In this document: positions 39,461 to 53,200 of the stretch, in pieces | Numbering within the stretch: the stretch's first letter is position 1 | Layout of the letters: each line of letters begins with the position of its first letter | DNA from: Sternotherus odoratus | Taxonomy: Eukaryota; Chordata; Testudines; Kinosternidae | DNA: 64,000 bases | Direction of reading: 5' to 3' | Assembly (NCBI GenBank): GCA_032164245.1 | Contig: JAVMKO010000142.1 | Coordinates: 1-64,000, forward strand | Position numbers and translations under genes: made by a program | Notes under the pieces: model-generated | Told to the model about the DNA's origin: nothing | Seen by the model: the letters and a program-made list of their open reading frames with translations, nothing else | Databases searched by the model: none

Positions 39461-40829
39461 CCTAGGGCTCCAGCATGGGCAGCGTGTGATAGAGCTGGGC
39501 GAGGCTAAGTCACCACAAACTTCACTAACGCTCCCTGCCATGGCCCGAGGGCTGGACCATTGTGTGACTCCTCCAGGCGGCCAGAGTTGGCTCAGAATGG
39601 CTCAAGGGGGCAGCTGGGGAGGCTCAGGCAGGCAAACAGGTCGGTGCATGGGCCAGCCCTCGGGGCAACTAGGGTAAGTGGGAGGTCTGGGACTTAGGGT
39701 GGCTTGGGCTGGCCAGCCGGGGGTCCTCTGGCTGCGGTGTGGGACTCGGTGCTCCTCTGACCATGGTGGGTGGGAGCAGGGTGTGGGACTCTGGGCAGGT
39801 GAGGTGAGGTGGGGAGCTCACCTCCCTGAACAGGGGTTTCATTCACAGCCCATGAGCTCCAGCAAGACCTGCACTCACATGCCCACATTTGTCACACGGG
39901 CATTCAGGCTAATGTGAATTAACCTCTAGGAGATCACAGCGGAGTCCTGTGGGCACAGGCAGGACAAAGCACTGGCAGATTCCTCCTGCAACCCTTGAGG
40001 GGTTAAGCATAGTGCATCCTGGGGCGGGATGGAAAATGGATTTTTTTTCCCTGTGTAAAATTTACATGAATTTCCCTTAATTTTTCAGCAATAAAATTTT
40101 AACTACTCCTTCATTAGCCTGCCTGCCCACATAAATTTTAATAAGGAGCGAACAGTCCCTCACATTTCTATCCCACATGATTCTTTGGCTTTTTCCCCTG
40201 GCCCCCACTTGCTTAGTCACACTGATTCCAGCTCCTCACCTGCTCAGAGGTCACTTCTGGATGCTCTTTCTCAACTGCCTGGTGTTCTTCCCTCCCTGGC
40301 AGTGGGGGGTGATTTGAGAGGGGACCAGGATAGAGGGAAGGGACCTGGTGCCTGTCTCTCAATGGGGACAGCAGACTCCTCAGCAGCCCAAAATGGGAGA
40401 AGGGGTAGTCAGGGCTGGACAAGCAGATGTGGCTGAAGCTGGTTGCGGAGGACAGGGAGAGTGGAGACTAAACTGGTGGGGAAGCCAGTGCAGACTCCTG
40501 GTTGCTGTTCTCTGGGGGTGAAATTCACCCCTGTGCAGCAGATCCAGCAATAGGCCCATTTGTGTCCCTGTTAAGCCCACAGGGTGAATTTTCCCCTGGG
40601 TCCTTCTCACCAGGGACTGGAGACCAGGGTGAAGGCAAAAGATTCAGACTCGTCCAACATCCCAGAGCCCCCCATGACTCAGTGACCTTTCACCCTGGCC
40701 CAGCTGTGGCTTTAGCCAGGTGATTGTCTCGGTCCCCAGGCAGTGAGATGGGAGCAGTTTCCTCAGTGATATGTTTAGACTCAAATGAGTAAACCAGGCC
40801 CCTTCGGTTCTCAATTTTGCAGCCCTAAA
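39461..40829. other. Unit 3 distal 5' flank
   Basis: Collinear with unit 1 and 2 flanks from about 40125 onwards. The region 39480-40100 shows no gene. Confidence 0.45.
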
Positions 40830-41205
40830 TAGAGACGCTGTGGCCAGAGCACAGAAGGAGGGTGGCTTGGGGCAGGAAATGGGGAACAATGATGATTATC
40901 AGACCCAAGGAGGAGACAGAGCAGGTCAGAGAGAGGCTGCGGCATTTCTGCTGCCTGAGCCCTAAAGACCCCAGAGGCTGGGAGCAGGGAGAGGGACTGG
41001 CTGGAGCATCCAATGTGGGGGAACAGACAGGGGCAGATCAGAGCAAGAGAGAGAGAGAGACGGGAGCTTCCCTTCTGCTGAAGTCAGACAGGGCAGTGGG
41101 GGCAGGTGGGAGCAGGGAGTGACTGCGGATTGTCCCCTCCTGACCCCATCAGAAACAGAAGCCGCTGGGCTGTTTCCATCCCGATCGGTTCCCACCACAG
41201 CCCTG
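40830..41205 (+). promoter_or_regulatory. Putative proximal promoter and 5' UTR, unit 3
   Basis: Carries ggggcaggaaatggggaaca and gatgattatcagacccaagg, as in unit 1, and the shared leader before the ATG. Confidence 0.4.
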
Positions 41206-41236
41206 ATGATCCTGTCTCTGTGCCTCTTGCTGCCTG
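41206..41236 (+). CDS. Unit 3 exon 1, signal peptide start
   Basis: 31 nt encoding [10 protein letters not shown] plus one base, with a canonical gtgagt donor. Confidence 0.78.
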
Positions 41237-44200
41237 GTGAGTATCTGGGAATCCTGTTCTAATTCGTAGCAGGTTGGGAGGAAACAGAACCGAGAGCAGC
41301 CCCAGACCTAGACTATCAGCAAATCCTCTTTAGTGGGAGAGAAAAGGGAACCAGTGTAAACACTGAGAGAGCTACTGGGCCAGATCCCCAGCTGGTGTAA
41401 ATCAGTGTAGTTCCACTGGAGTCAATGCCAATTTACACCAGCTGAGGATCTGGCCCTCTAGAGAGCTGAAGGGAAAGGCGGTTCCCAGCTCAGCCAAGGT
41501 CTGTGTGTGCGAGGAACCTGCCGTGCCCCAGATCTAACGTCCTGCCTGGTTTGCTCCTTCACCAAAACACAAATCAGGAATTTTTTCCTAGCTATTAAAG
41601 GCAGTTTATGTCCCTCAAAAGGGCTCTCAGAGAAGGGGGAGATTTTATCTCCAGCAGTAACCACACGGCACCTTTCTGTTCCCAGCACTGAGACCCAGCA
41701 GCCAGGAGATCTGCTCAGCTCCCGGTGAGTCCATCTGTCTATCTGTCTTCAATCTTCCCGTGGCATTTACCCCTCCCTCCACCATGGGCAGTGAGTTCTA
41801 TGGGCCTGTGGGCATCAGGAATATTCCTGGCCCTGGGACCTGGCTCCAGTAATGTTTCCTGCCTGCAACCCCCCATGATGTGCTCCTCCTGCGTATTCCC
41901 AGCCCTGCCTGCTGCTCCTGGGTGATTTAAACCAGCCCCGGGACTCCCGCTGCCACCCAGCAGCGCAGTGGGGCTGAGCCGTTTCCTGCATGCTCATTCC
42001 ACGTGGCTGCTGGCGCATCCTTGCAGCCTGGGCACTGCCCCCACCCCAAATGCCCCTGAGGCCAATGGGAAGCTGGGTTCGGTGCCTGTGGACAGCCGTG
42101 TGCAGAGACCCCCTGGCCTGGCCCAACTAGGAGCCGCTGCCAAAAAGGGTGTCCCAGGTAAGCACCAAACTCCCCATCCACTTCCAGAGCCTGCACCCAC
42201 ACCCCATCCCCACACAAACCCTCCAGCCCCCACGTTTCCTCCTGTACCTTTACCCCCTGCACCGGCTCTCATCCCTGCTCTCCCTCCCAGAGCCTGCACC
42301 CCTCAACCTGTCCTGCACACCCATCCCCCAGTCCAGCCCAGAGCCTGCACCCAGCAGACAAACTCCCTCCCAGAGCCTGCGCCCCAGGCCCCCTCCCCCT
42401 CCAAACTCCCTCCCAGAGCCCAACTGCTCACACCCCCTGCACCAAACTCCTTCCCAGAGCCTGCATCCCAGACCCCCTCCCCCACCAAACTCCTTCCCAG
42501 AGCCTTAGGCAGGTGGGAGGGGGGAGTTTATGAGGAATTCTCAATATTCTGGGCACCACCTAACTTTCTACAAACCCACCACCCCACCCCCTCTACAGCA
42601 TCCAGCCAGCACCCCCTGGGCCACACCCTGCTCACTGTGGTGTCAGTGGAAATGGCATGGGAAGGCGGACAGGGCTCAGTGGGATCAGACCAGGGTTAGT
42701 TGATCTTCCAGTCAACTCCTCCCTGTCGTGTTACCTCTCAGCTCTGCTCTGACCGGAGGCCAGTGTGACACACCGGTCAGAGAGTCCCATCCACAGCCCG
42801 TCCCACCCCTGCGGCACTGGAACCAGAGAAAGAAACAGCTCTGACCTCGAGGGATTTACCTTCCCCTGGCACCAGTTCCCAGCCCTTTGCGGGAGCAGGT
42901 CTCTGCTCTGAAGCTCCCCCCGCCACATGGACTCAGCCTGCACCTCGTCCTTAAGTGTCAGCAGCACCGTTAATAGTCAGCCCTGGGCGGGCAGGTGCCT
43001 CTTGAGATGATATGGCCAGAAGGGACCATTATGTAACCCAGGCTGAGCTCCTGTATGACCCGGCCAGGGAGCTGCACCCAGCGACCCTGCACCAAGCCCA
43101 GCAGAGCCATCTATATGCTGGCTGCCTGGGCAAGGCACCAGCAGGGGCACTGCAGGGGTGGGGAAGGTGTTGGACAGACATTGACCCATCCAGCGGCAGG
43201 AGCAATTCCTCTGCGAGTTCAGAGCCCGGTGCCGTCACCCTGGTGATTCCCAGAAAAGGGGGATCCGGGCCCTGCCGCTGCTCCAGGGCCGACCTTAGCC
43301 TGGATCTGGCATTGCAGCTGGTGCCCCCTGTGCAGCTGGGGACGGTGGCACAAGGACAGGGAGGATGTTAGAGCTGACGTCAGAGGGGTTAGGGACTGGA
43401 CACAGCTCCTTGGAGGGCAGCTGGTGAGCTCCATGGGGCAGCAACTGATCTTCACTGCGTGGGCTGAGGGGGCAGGCCGAGGTGTTGGTCGTTCGCTAGA
43501 CAGCCTACAGTGGCCAGGGACCAGCCACGCTGAGGGGTCGCCTCTCTCCTGGCCGCTCTGCTCCAGCTGGGTCAGCAGAGTGCCCGCACCGTGGCCCCTT
43601 ATACCAGAAGAGGGCACAGCACCAGACAATGGGAACCCAGCCCAGCGGAGCCTCCAGGCTCTTCTATAACCTAAATGATCCTGTGGAGTTAAAGCTTCCG
43701 GGCACCAGAGAAAGCTGGTCCCCCCATCTGCCCAACTGACTGGAATCAGAGCCTCCATCTGAGATGTGGCACAGAGCCACCCACTGTTTAGCTCCTGGTG
43801 CATCAACAGCGCTGGGTGCCGCCAATGCCCCACTGACACCTCTGACCCATTCTCCTTCCCAGGTGTTCTCCCTGCCCCCATCCTCTACCTGAGCCCGACA
43901 TCTGCCCAGCCAGGGGACTCTGTACGACTCCTGTGCTCCATGTTCTCCCAGCACGTGTCCACCCGCATCATCTTCTGCAAGAACGGGAAGGAGGTTTCAT
44001 CCCAGAGGGTCTTGAAGAAGAAGGCCATCTATGACTATAACTATACAGTGTCTGAGGACAGCTCTGGGAATTACTCCTGTGGGTATGAGATCAAAGACAG
44101 TGACAACCAGGTGACCAGTTCCCAGCTCAGCCCTGCCCTGCACCTAAGCATCACCGGTAAGGCGTCTGTGTGTGTGAGTGTTTCTTTGTGTTTGTTTGTG

Positions 44201-47200
44201 TGTGTGGTGTCCATATCCTAACTGAGCCCCGCCGAGCAACTCAGCATCACATGAAATGAGGGGTGTGATGGAGTAGGACTACTGTGTGTGTGCCTTAGTT
44301 TCCCCTATGCATTTCTTGAGCGTCTATGTGAAGGGATGAGGATGCGTAGCTGATGCAAAGCAGAGCTTCTCTGCAGGTGTCCATACCTGAAGCTGTAATC
44401 TGACTCCAAGTGGGGGAGGGAGGTCACCTGACCTGGCTGAGGCGGGGGGGGGGAAGGGGGTGATGGGGCTGGAGAGAGTGAGTTTGAGTTTGAAGTATGC
44501 AGCTGGCTGGAGAGAGGTTTTGGGAGTCTGAAACTGGGTGGGCAGAAGGGAGGCAGGCCCAGGAAGGGTCTGGCCTCCCTTGGGCCCCCAAAATGGATCC
44601 AGCTGAGGGGTTCAGGTGCCTACAAGCTCAGTGTTAGACCATGTACCTGTCAACGAATAAACCTCTGTTTTATTGGCTGGCTGAGAGTCACGTTTGACTG
44701 TGGATTTGGGGTGCAGAATCCATGGGCTCCCTCAGGACCCCGCCCGGGCGGCCTCGCTGGGGGAAGCTCACGGAGGGGCAGAAGGTGCTGAATGCTCCGA
44801 GGTCAGACCCAGGAAGGTGTAAACGGGGACCTCTAAGCTCCTAGCCTTGAAGACAGGCTGTGTACGGAGAGAGGACATTTTCCCTTGGAATCCCAACTGG
44901 CTTCATAGGGAGCAAGTTCCAGACCATCGCCTGGGCACTCCATGAATGGGCAGGGTGAATGGCAGAGCGAGAACAACAATTCAATAAGAAACCCCAGAAA
45001 ATCCAATTGCTGAAATTCATCAAAATCTGAAACAAAAAAAATCAAACAAAACAGCTTTGTTCAAAGTTTTTCATACGGAACCACGTCTCTGAATTTTCAC
45101 CCAGCTCAGCTCAGACAGCCCATCCCAGACAGGTGGGGGATGAGGACATCATAGAAATGTCTGTCTGGAAGGGACGTCAAGATGTCATCAAGTCCAGCTC
45201 CCTGCACTGAGGCAGGACCAATTAAACCTGGAGAGTCTCTGATAGGAGTTTGTTGGATCTGTTTTATATACCTCCCATGACAGGGATTCCACAACCTCCC
45301 CTGGAAGTCTATGCCAGAGCTTCACTGGCCCTATAGTTAGAAATCTTTTCCTCCTGTCCAACCTAATCCTCCCTTGCTGCAGATTAAGCCCATTTGTGCT
45401 TGTCCAACCTTCAGTAGGACTGAGAACAATTGATCCCTGTCCTCTTTATAACTGCAATGAGCATTTTTGGAGACTGTTATTGGGTTCCTCCCTAAGGTTC
45501 CTTTTCTCAAGACGTAACATGTCCAGTGTTCTTAACCTTTCCTCTTAGGTCAGGTTTTCTAAAAGTTTGATCAGCTTTTGTTGCTCTCTTCTGGACTCGT
45601 CAATTTGTGCTCAACTTTCCTAGTGTGTCACACCCATAACTGGACCCAGTACTCAGGCTAAGGCCTCACCAGTGCAGAGCAGAGCAGAGCGGGACAGTGA
45701 CCTCCCATGTCTGACATACAATGTTAGCCCTTTTCACAACTACCTCGCACTGCTGACTGAGATTCAATGTGTGACCCACTCTAACCCCAGGTCCCTTCCA
45801 GCAGCATGGCCACCAGCCAGTTATTGCCTGTGGGGTAGCTGTGCTAGGGCAGCATATGGACCTTGAGTCTGGGGAGCCATGCTCTGCTCTGATCTCTGGA
45901 GTATTTGTTGCCTAGGTGATGACTCCAGCCACAGCAGTGTTGGGGATTTCCCCCAACAAGGTAAATGCTTCTGAAGCGTTTCTTTTAGCTCCCCCCGGGC
46001 TTTAACCAACATTGCTGAGCTGACATCCTTGCAGGGCAGGGAAATGGCTTTTTCAAAGGGGGAATCCCAAACCCTTCTGATGGGCAAGAGTTTCCTCTGG
46101 AGTTCACTGACCCCCACTGACCCCACCGACTGTCAGTGAATTATTTCCTCCCTCTCCACTCACTGTATTTGGTGTTGTTCTAGTAGGAGGCAGTAGACCA
46201 GGGGTGGGCAGACATTTTGGCCCGGGGTTGTAAAAGTGTATGGAGGGCCGTGTAAGGAAGGCTGTGCCTCTCCAAATAACATGGCCCCCACCCCATCCAT
46301 CCCCTCCCGCTTCCCACCCCCAACTGTCCCCCTCAGAATCTCTGACCCATCCAACCCATCCTACTCCTTGTCCCCTGACCGCCCCCTCTAGGGACCCCAC
46401 CCATAACCAGCCCCAGGATCCCACCCCCTACCCAAGTCCCACTGTTCCGTGACCCCTGACTACCCTGACCCCTATACACACCCCTGCCCCTTGAGAGTTG
46501 CCATGGGACTCCTGCTCCCTGTCTACCTCGACCAGTATCCACACCCCCACCCCAAACTCCCCCCCCCCAGAATTCCACTCTCCCGCTTTCCCTCCCACTC
46601 GCCGGAGCCACTCATGCCGCTGCAATGCTCCCTGGCACGAACAGTGGACCGGAGCACTAGCGGCATGGCTGCAGGGAAGGGGGACAGTGAGGAAGGGGCC
46701 GGGGCTCACCTCCCTAGCCAGAAGCTCAGGCAGGCTGGACAGTACGGGCCCGCAGGCTGGATGTGGTCTGTGGACCATAGTTTTCCCATCTCTGCACTAG
46801 ATACATCATCACACTTAGGCTCACAAATTCTGTCTCTCCATGTAATTAGTTATTTATGCTCTGCGCTCCAGTCCTAGAACAGAGGTGTCAAAAACAGCAT
46901 GCGGGAAAACCCCTGGTTCAGGAATCTCAGCTCAGCACCAATGCCCGGTTCCCAGGTAGCTATGGTGTCCCAGGAACTGACTTTAACAGAGTCCAAACCT
47001 GGTTGTTTTCCCTAGCTCACCCCTTGTCACGGAGCGCCCGGGCGATGGTCTGGAACCGCTCCCTAGGAAGCCAGACCGGACTCCGGGTGAAGGGCCCCTT
47101 CTCCGTACACAGCCTGTTTCCCAGGCCAGGAGCTTCAGGGGTCCCCACTTCCACCTTCCTGGGTCTGACCTCGGAGCATTCAGCACCTTCTGCCCCTCCG

Positions 47201-50200
47201 TGTGCTTCCCCCAGCAAGCCCGCCTGGGCGGGGTCCTGGGGGAGCCCATGAGTTCTGCACCCCAAATCCACAGTCAAACGTGACTCTCAGCCAGCCAGCA
47301 GAATAGACGGTTTATTTGAGATGCCAGGAACACCATTCAACTCACAGCTTCTCAGTCTCAACAGGGTCCCTCAGTCAGGCCTTTCTGGGGTGTGCCAGGA
47401 GGTGAGACCCAGATTCTGGGTTCCTGCTTCTCCCCCAGGTTTATTCGATGACTTCTAATCACAGACCATACAGCGAGCGTGAGCCTTCAGCTGGATCCAT
47501 CTTGGGGCCAGAGAGCGAGTTGGCTTCTCTCCCTCTCCCCGCTAGACCCAGACCCAGACTGTTTCAAACCCCCTCTAGCCACTCCCTGCTCCTTTGTTCC
47601 TTTGTCTGGTTTCCCGGGCTTCAGGTATCACCTGACCTCCCTCCAACAGATTCAGCTGACCTCCCTCCCCCACCTGGGGTCAGGTTACAGCTTCCAGGGA
47701 TGCACACCTTTGAATACCTGCAGTGGCTCTGCTTGGCATCACCTTCACATAGACACTTAAGAAATGCATAGGGGAAACTGAGGCACACACACACAGTACT
47801 CCCACTTCGTCACACCCCTGAGCACCTGAATCAACAGACCAACACCCAAAGAGTATGCCTGAAAAGTCTGTGTGCAGCACTTGCACAGGAAGGAAGAGCT
47901 GGTGTCAGAATTTGTGTAAAAGTGCCACTCAGGCCTTGTCTACATTACCGGCTGGATCGACGCATACAGATTGATCTATTGGGGATCGATTTATCATGTC
48001 TCATCAGGACACGATAAATCGATCCTCAGAGGCACTCCCGTCAACTCCAGAACTCCAGCTCGCCAAAAGGTGCAAGGCAGAGTCTACAGGAGCCCACTGT
48101 TGACCGCTGCCTCCGTGAGCTGAAGTTGGGTATCTTAAGTCGACCCTCCCCGCTAGTGTAGACCAGGCCTTAGTGACTTCTGCCAGAGAGATATTAATAT
48201 TATCTGTGCCTCAATATCTCCTGTGAGAAATTCTGACCATTCACATTTTATTTTCATCCTGAGTCAGATTTCAGATTTTGCAAGGAACAGAAATGTAGCA
48301 ACATTTTGATTCTGAAAGACTGAAGAGCCTAGTCGAAAGGTTTTGATTTTGAAAAAACAGCATTTTTGATGGAAAACTCTCAAATGTGTGGTTCAGTTCA
48401 ACCCTATCCAGGACAGTGCCTACTTATGTGCTTAACTTTAGACACCAGGTGCAGTCCCATTGCTGGACCTAAAGTGGCTGTTCGAAGTTGTTTGTACCTG
48501 GGTGCTGTCCTGAATAGTGATCCTAGAATCATAGAACATCAGGGTTGGAACGGACGTCTGGAGGTCATCTAGTCCAACCCCCTGCTCAAAGCAGGACCAA
48601 TCCCCAACTAAATCATTCCAGCCAGGGCTTTATCAAGCCTGACCTTAAAAACCTCTAAGGAAGGGGATTCTATCACTTCCCTAGGAAACCTATGCCAATG
48701 CTTCACCACCCTCCTAGTGAAAATGTTTTTCCTAATATCCAATCTAAACTTTCCCAACTGCAACTTGAGACCATTACTCCTTGTTCGGTCATCTGCTACC
48801 ACTGAGAACAGTCTAGATCCATCCGCTTTAGAACCCCCTTTCAGGTACTTGAAAGCAGCTATCAAATCTCCCCTCAGTCTTCTCTTCTGTAGACTAAACG
48901 ATCCCAGTTCTCTCAGCCTCTCCTCATAAGTCATGTGCTCCAGGCCCCTAATAATTTTTATTGCCCTTCTCTGGACTCTTTCCAATTTTTCCACATCCTT
49001 CTTGTAGTGTGGGCCCCAAAATTGGACACAGTACTCCAGATGAGGCCTCACCAATGTCGAATAGAGGGGAACAATCACGTCCCTCGATCTGCTGGCAATG
49101 CCCCTACTTATACAGCCCAAAATGCCATTAGCCTTCTTGGCAACAAGGCACACTGTCGACTCATATCCATCTTCTCATCCACTGTAATCCCTAGGTCCTT
49201 TTCTGCAGAACTGCTGCCTAGCCATTTGGACCCTAGTCTGTAGCAGTGCATGGGAATCTTCCATCCTAAGTGCAGGACTCTGTACTTCTCCTTGTTGAAC
49301 CTCATCAAATTTCTTTTGGCCCAGTCCTCTAATTTGTCTAGTTCCCTCTGTATCCTATTCCTACCCTCCAGTGTATCTACCACTCCTCCCAGTTTAGTGT
49401 AATCTGCAAACTTGCTGAGGATGCAGTCCACACCATCCTCCAGATCACTGATAAAGATCTATATATATAAAAGTCAAGTGGTGTATGTATGAGTGTATGT
49501 ATGTATGTATGTATGTATGTACGTATGACTGCGAAGTCCTCCCGCACCGTTTGAGCCAGAGACTTGAATTTTGGTACAGTGAGGGGTCTTGGGGTCTAGA
49601 TGCTGGTAAGGGTCGAAAAATTTTCGGATCTCACCTCTGACGCCCCCCAGGGGTGAAAGTCTTTCAGGGCCAATCACATCAGCTTGGCAGTTAGGTGGTG
49701 ATGATGTCATAATACCCCCCTCCAACAGACACCTCACTCGCTCAGCTCACCCCTCCCTCCTCCAACGGAACCCCGGAGATCCCTCAGTTCTCTGCCCCTC
49801 CCACCTCCCCAACGGAACCCCGGAGATCCCTCAGTTCTCTGCCCCTCCCACCTCCCCAACGGAACCCCGGAGATCCCTCAGTTCTCTGCCCCTCCCCCCT
49901 CCCAACGGAACCCCGGAGATCCCTCAGTTCTCTGCCCCTCCCCCCTCCCAACAGAACCCCAGAGATCCCTCAGTTCTCTGCCCCTCCCCCCTCCCAACGG
50001 AACCCCGGAGATCCCTCAGTTCTCTACCCCTCCCCCCTCCCAACGGAACCCCGGAGATCCCTCCGTTCTCTGCCCCTCCCCCCTCCCAACGGAATCCCGG
50101 AGAGCCCTCAGTTCTCTGCCCCTCCCACCTCAACCCCGGACTCCATCAGCTCTGTGCCCCCCCCCCCCACCTGCGAAGGTCCCCGGAATCCCTCGGCTCT

Positions 50201-53200
50201 GGGCCCCCTCCCCCCCTGCGACGGATCTGAGTTGGGTTTGGTGGGACGGTAAGTGAGGTGGGGGTGTCGGGTTCGGTCGGGGGGTGAGGTGGGGGTGTTG
50301 GGGTTGGTCAGGGGGTGTTGCGGTTGGTGGGGGGTGAGGTGGGGGTGTTGGGTTTGCTTGGGGGGGTGAGGTGGGGGTGTCGGGTTTGGTCGGGGGGTAA
50401 GTGAGCCGGGGGGGTGTCGGGGTTGGTCTGGGGGGGTGGGAAGGTGTCGGGGGGTGAGGGGTGTGGTGTGGGTGTTGGGTTTGGTCTGGGGGGGGGAAGG
50501 TGTTGGGGTGGGTGCCCAGACCAAACCCGACACCCCCTCCCGGCTCACTTACCCCCCGACCAAACCCGACACCGCCACCTCACCCCCCCACCAACCGCAA
50601 CACCCCCTGACCAACCCCAACACCCACCCCTCACCCCTCACCCACCCCAACACCTTCCCACCCCCCCAGACCAAACCCGACACCCCCTGGCTCACTTACC
50701 CCCCGACCGAACCTGACACCCCCACCTCACCCCCCCACACCAATCGCAACACCCCCAGACCAAACCTGACACCCCCCGGCTCACTTACCCCCCGACCGAA
50801 CCTGACACTCCCACCTCACCCCCCCAAGCAAACCCAACACCCCCACCTCACCCCCCCACCAACCGCAACACCCCCACCTCACCCCCCCACCAACCGCAAC
50901 ACCCCCTGACCAACCCCAACACCCACACCTCACCCCTTACCCACCACGACACCTTCCCACCCCCCCAGACCAAACCCGACACACACCCCCGGCTCACTTA
51001 CCCCCGACCGAACCCGACACCCCTACCTCATCCCCCCAAGCAAACCTGACACCCCCACCTCAACCCCCCACCAACCGCAACACCCCCTGACCAACCGCAA
51101 CACTCACCCCTCACCCACCCCAACACCTTCCCACCCCCCCAGACCAAACCCTACACCCCCCGGCTCACTTACCCCCCGACCAAACCCGACAACCCCACCT
51201 GACCCCCCCAAGCAAACCCAACACCCCCACCTGACCCCCCGACCAAACCCGACACCCCCCCCCCCCCGGCTCACGGTGTACTGTGTAGCACACAGATTAT
51301 TAAATACACTGTTCGGTCGGGGGGTGAGGTGGGGGTGTCAGGTTTGCTCAGGGGGTGAGGTGGGGGTGTCGGGTTTGGTCGGGGGGTGAGGTGGGGGTGT
51401 TGGGTTTGTTTTGGGGGGTCAGGTGGGGTTGTCGGGTTTGGTCGGGGGGTAAGTGAGCCGGGGGGTGTTGGGGTTGGTCGGGGGGGTGGGAAGGTGTCAG
51501 GGTGGGTGAAGGGTGGGTGTTGGGGTTGGTCAGGGGGGTGGGAAGGTGTCAGGGTGGGTGAAGGGTGGGTGTTGGGGTTGGTCAGGGGGTGTCAACTGTC
51601 TGTCCCCTCCCCACCTCCGACTGACCCGAGCAACGCCGGGCACTTATGCTAATATTGAATAAAACCGGCCCCAGGACCGACCCTTGGGGCACTCCGCTCG
51701 ATACCGGCTGCCAACTAGACATTGATCCATTGATCACTACCCGATGATCCAGCCAGCTTTCTATCCACCTTATGGTCCATTCATCAAGCCCACATTTCTT
51801 TAACTTGTTGGCAGGAATATTGTGGGAGACTGTATCAAAAGCTTTGCTAAAGTCAAGGAACAACACATCCACTGCTTTCCCCTCATCCACAGAGCCAGTT
51901 ATCTCATTGTAGAAGGCAATCAGGTTAGTCAGGCATGAGATTGCCCTTGGTGAATCCATGCTGACTATTCCTGATCACTTTCCTCTCCTCTAAGTGCTTC
52001 AGGATTGATTCCTTGAGGACCGGCTCCATGATTTTTCCAGGGACGGAGGTGAGACTGACTGGCCTGTAATTCCCTAGATCCTCTTCTTTCCTTTTTTTAA
52101 AGATGGGCACTACATTAGCCTTTTTCCAGTCATCCGGGACCTCGCCCGATCGCCGTGAGTTTTCAAAGATAATGGCCAATGGCTCTGCAATTACATCAGC
52201 CAACTCCTTGAGCACCCTCGGATGCAGCGCATCCAGCCCCATGGACTTGTGCTCGTCCAGCTTTTCTAAATATTCCTGAACCACTTCTTTTTCCACAGAC
52301 GGTTGGTCACCTCCTCCCCATGCTGTGCTGCCCAGTGCAGTAGTCTGGGAGCTGACCTTGTTTGTGAAGACAGAGGCAAAAAAAGCATTGAGTACATTTG
52401 CTTTTTCCACATCCTCTGTCACTAGATTGCCTCCCTCAGTCAGTAAGGGGCCCACACTTCCCTTGACTTTCCTCTTGTTGCTAACTTACCTGAAGAAACC
52501 CTTCTTGTTACTGTTAACGTCCCTTGCTAGCTGCAACTCCAAGTGTGATTTAGCCTTCCTGATTTCACTCCTGCATGCCTGAGCAATATTTTTATATTCC
52601 GCTCTGGTCATTTGCCCAATCTTCCACTTCTTGTAAACTTCTTTTTTACATTTAAGATCAGCAAGGATTTCACTGTTCACCAAGCTGGTCGCCTGCCATA
52701 TTTACTATTCTTTCTAAACATCGGGATGGTTTGTTCCTGCAACCGCAATAAGGATTCTTTAAAATTGATGTTTCCCTGAAGCAGGGCAGTTCCCAAAGGG
52801 ATGTTTTCTGCCTTGAGGAGCTCACCCTGAGAGCTAAGGGGGAAATCCAGGTTTATTGCCACAAAAAAATTGTGAAGAAAACTGTTTATTCTAAACTTGT
52901 GATGGGAAATTTCAGTGTTTTGATGAAAAAGTATTCCTGAAACTCATTTTAAAAAAATCATTTGGCCTCATTTTGACTAGACCCTCCTTTTCTGGGGGTT
53001 TTGAAACCAAAATGAGACAAAATTGTCAATTCAAAACTAAACTAAATGTTGTCTTTCATTTCAAAATTATGTTTGTGGAAAGACTAAGAAGGTCCTTGCA
53101 CATGAATTTGTCAGGGGCTCGAACCCCGACCGGCAAAGGTTCGTTGTCTGACCGCAGAGAGACAGGCAACAACCAGCAAAGTCCAAACAAACTCTTTATT

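Larger units (their letters stand above)
49458..51652 (+). mobile_element. Non-autonomous Helitron
   Basis: The element begins TCTATATATATAAAAGTCAA and ends GGGCACTTATGCTAA. Just before the end lies a short hairpin, CCCGAGCAACGCCGGG. It sits between A and T of the CR1 host: the flanks aaaga and tattgaataaaac join into the normal CR1 sequence, with no target duplication. These are the Helitron hallmarks (5' TC, 3' CTRR, hairpin, AT insertion). No Rep/helicase is encoded. The interior is G/C-rich tandem sequence. Confidence 0.88.
48527..52870 (-). mobile_element. CR1 LINE, long antisense copy, split by a Helitron
   Basis: The minus strand carries a large part of the CR1 second frame in fragments. 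These are the end of the endonuclease region ([15 protein letters not shown], near 52720), the linker ([20 protein letters not shown]), and reverse transcriptase with [36 protein letters not shown] and [14 protein letters not shown]. The thumb ([18 protein letters not shown]) and 3' tail follow at 48527-48640. Stops and frameshifts make it inactive. Without the Helitron it is about 2.15 kb. Confidence 0.95.

Noticed and set aside
50108..50909. Pro/Thr-rich frames
   Set aside because: Low-complexity arrays of the Helitron.
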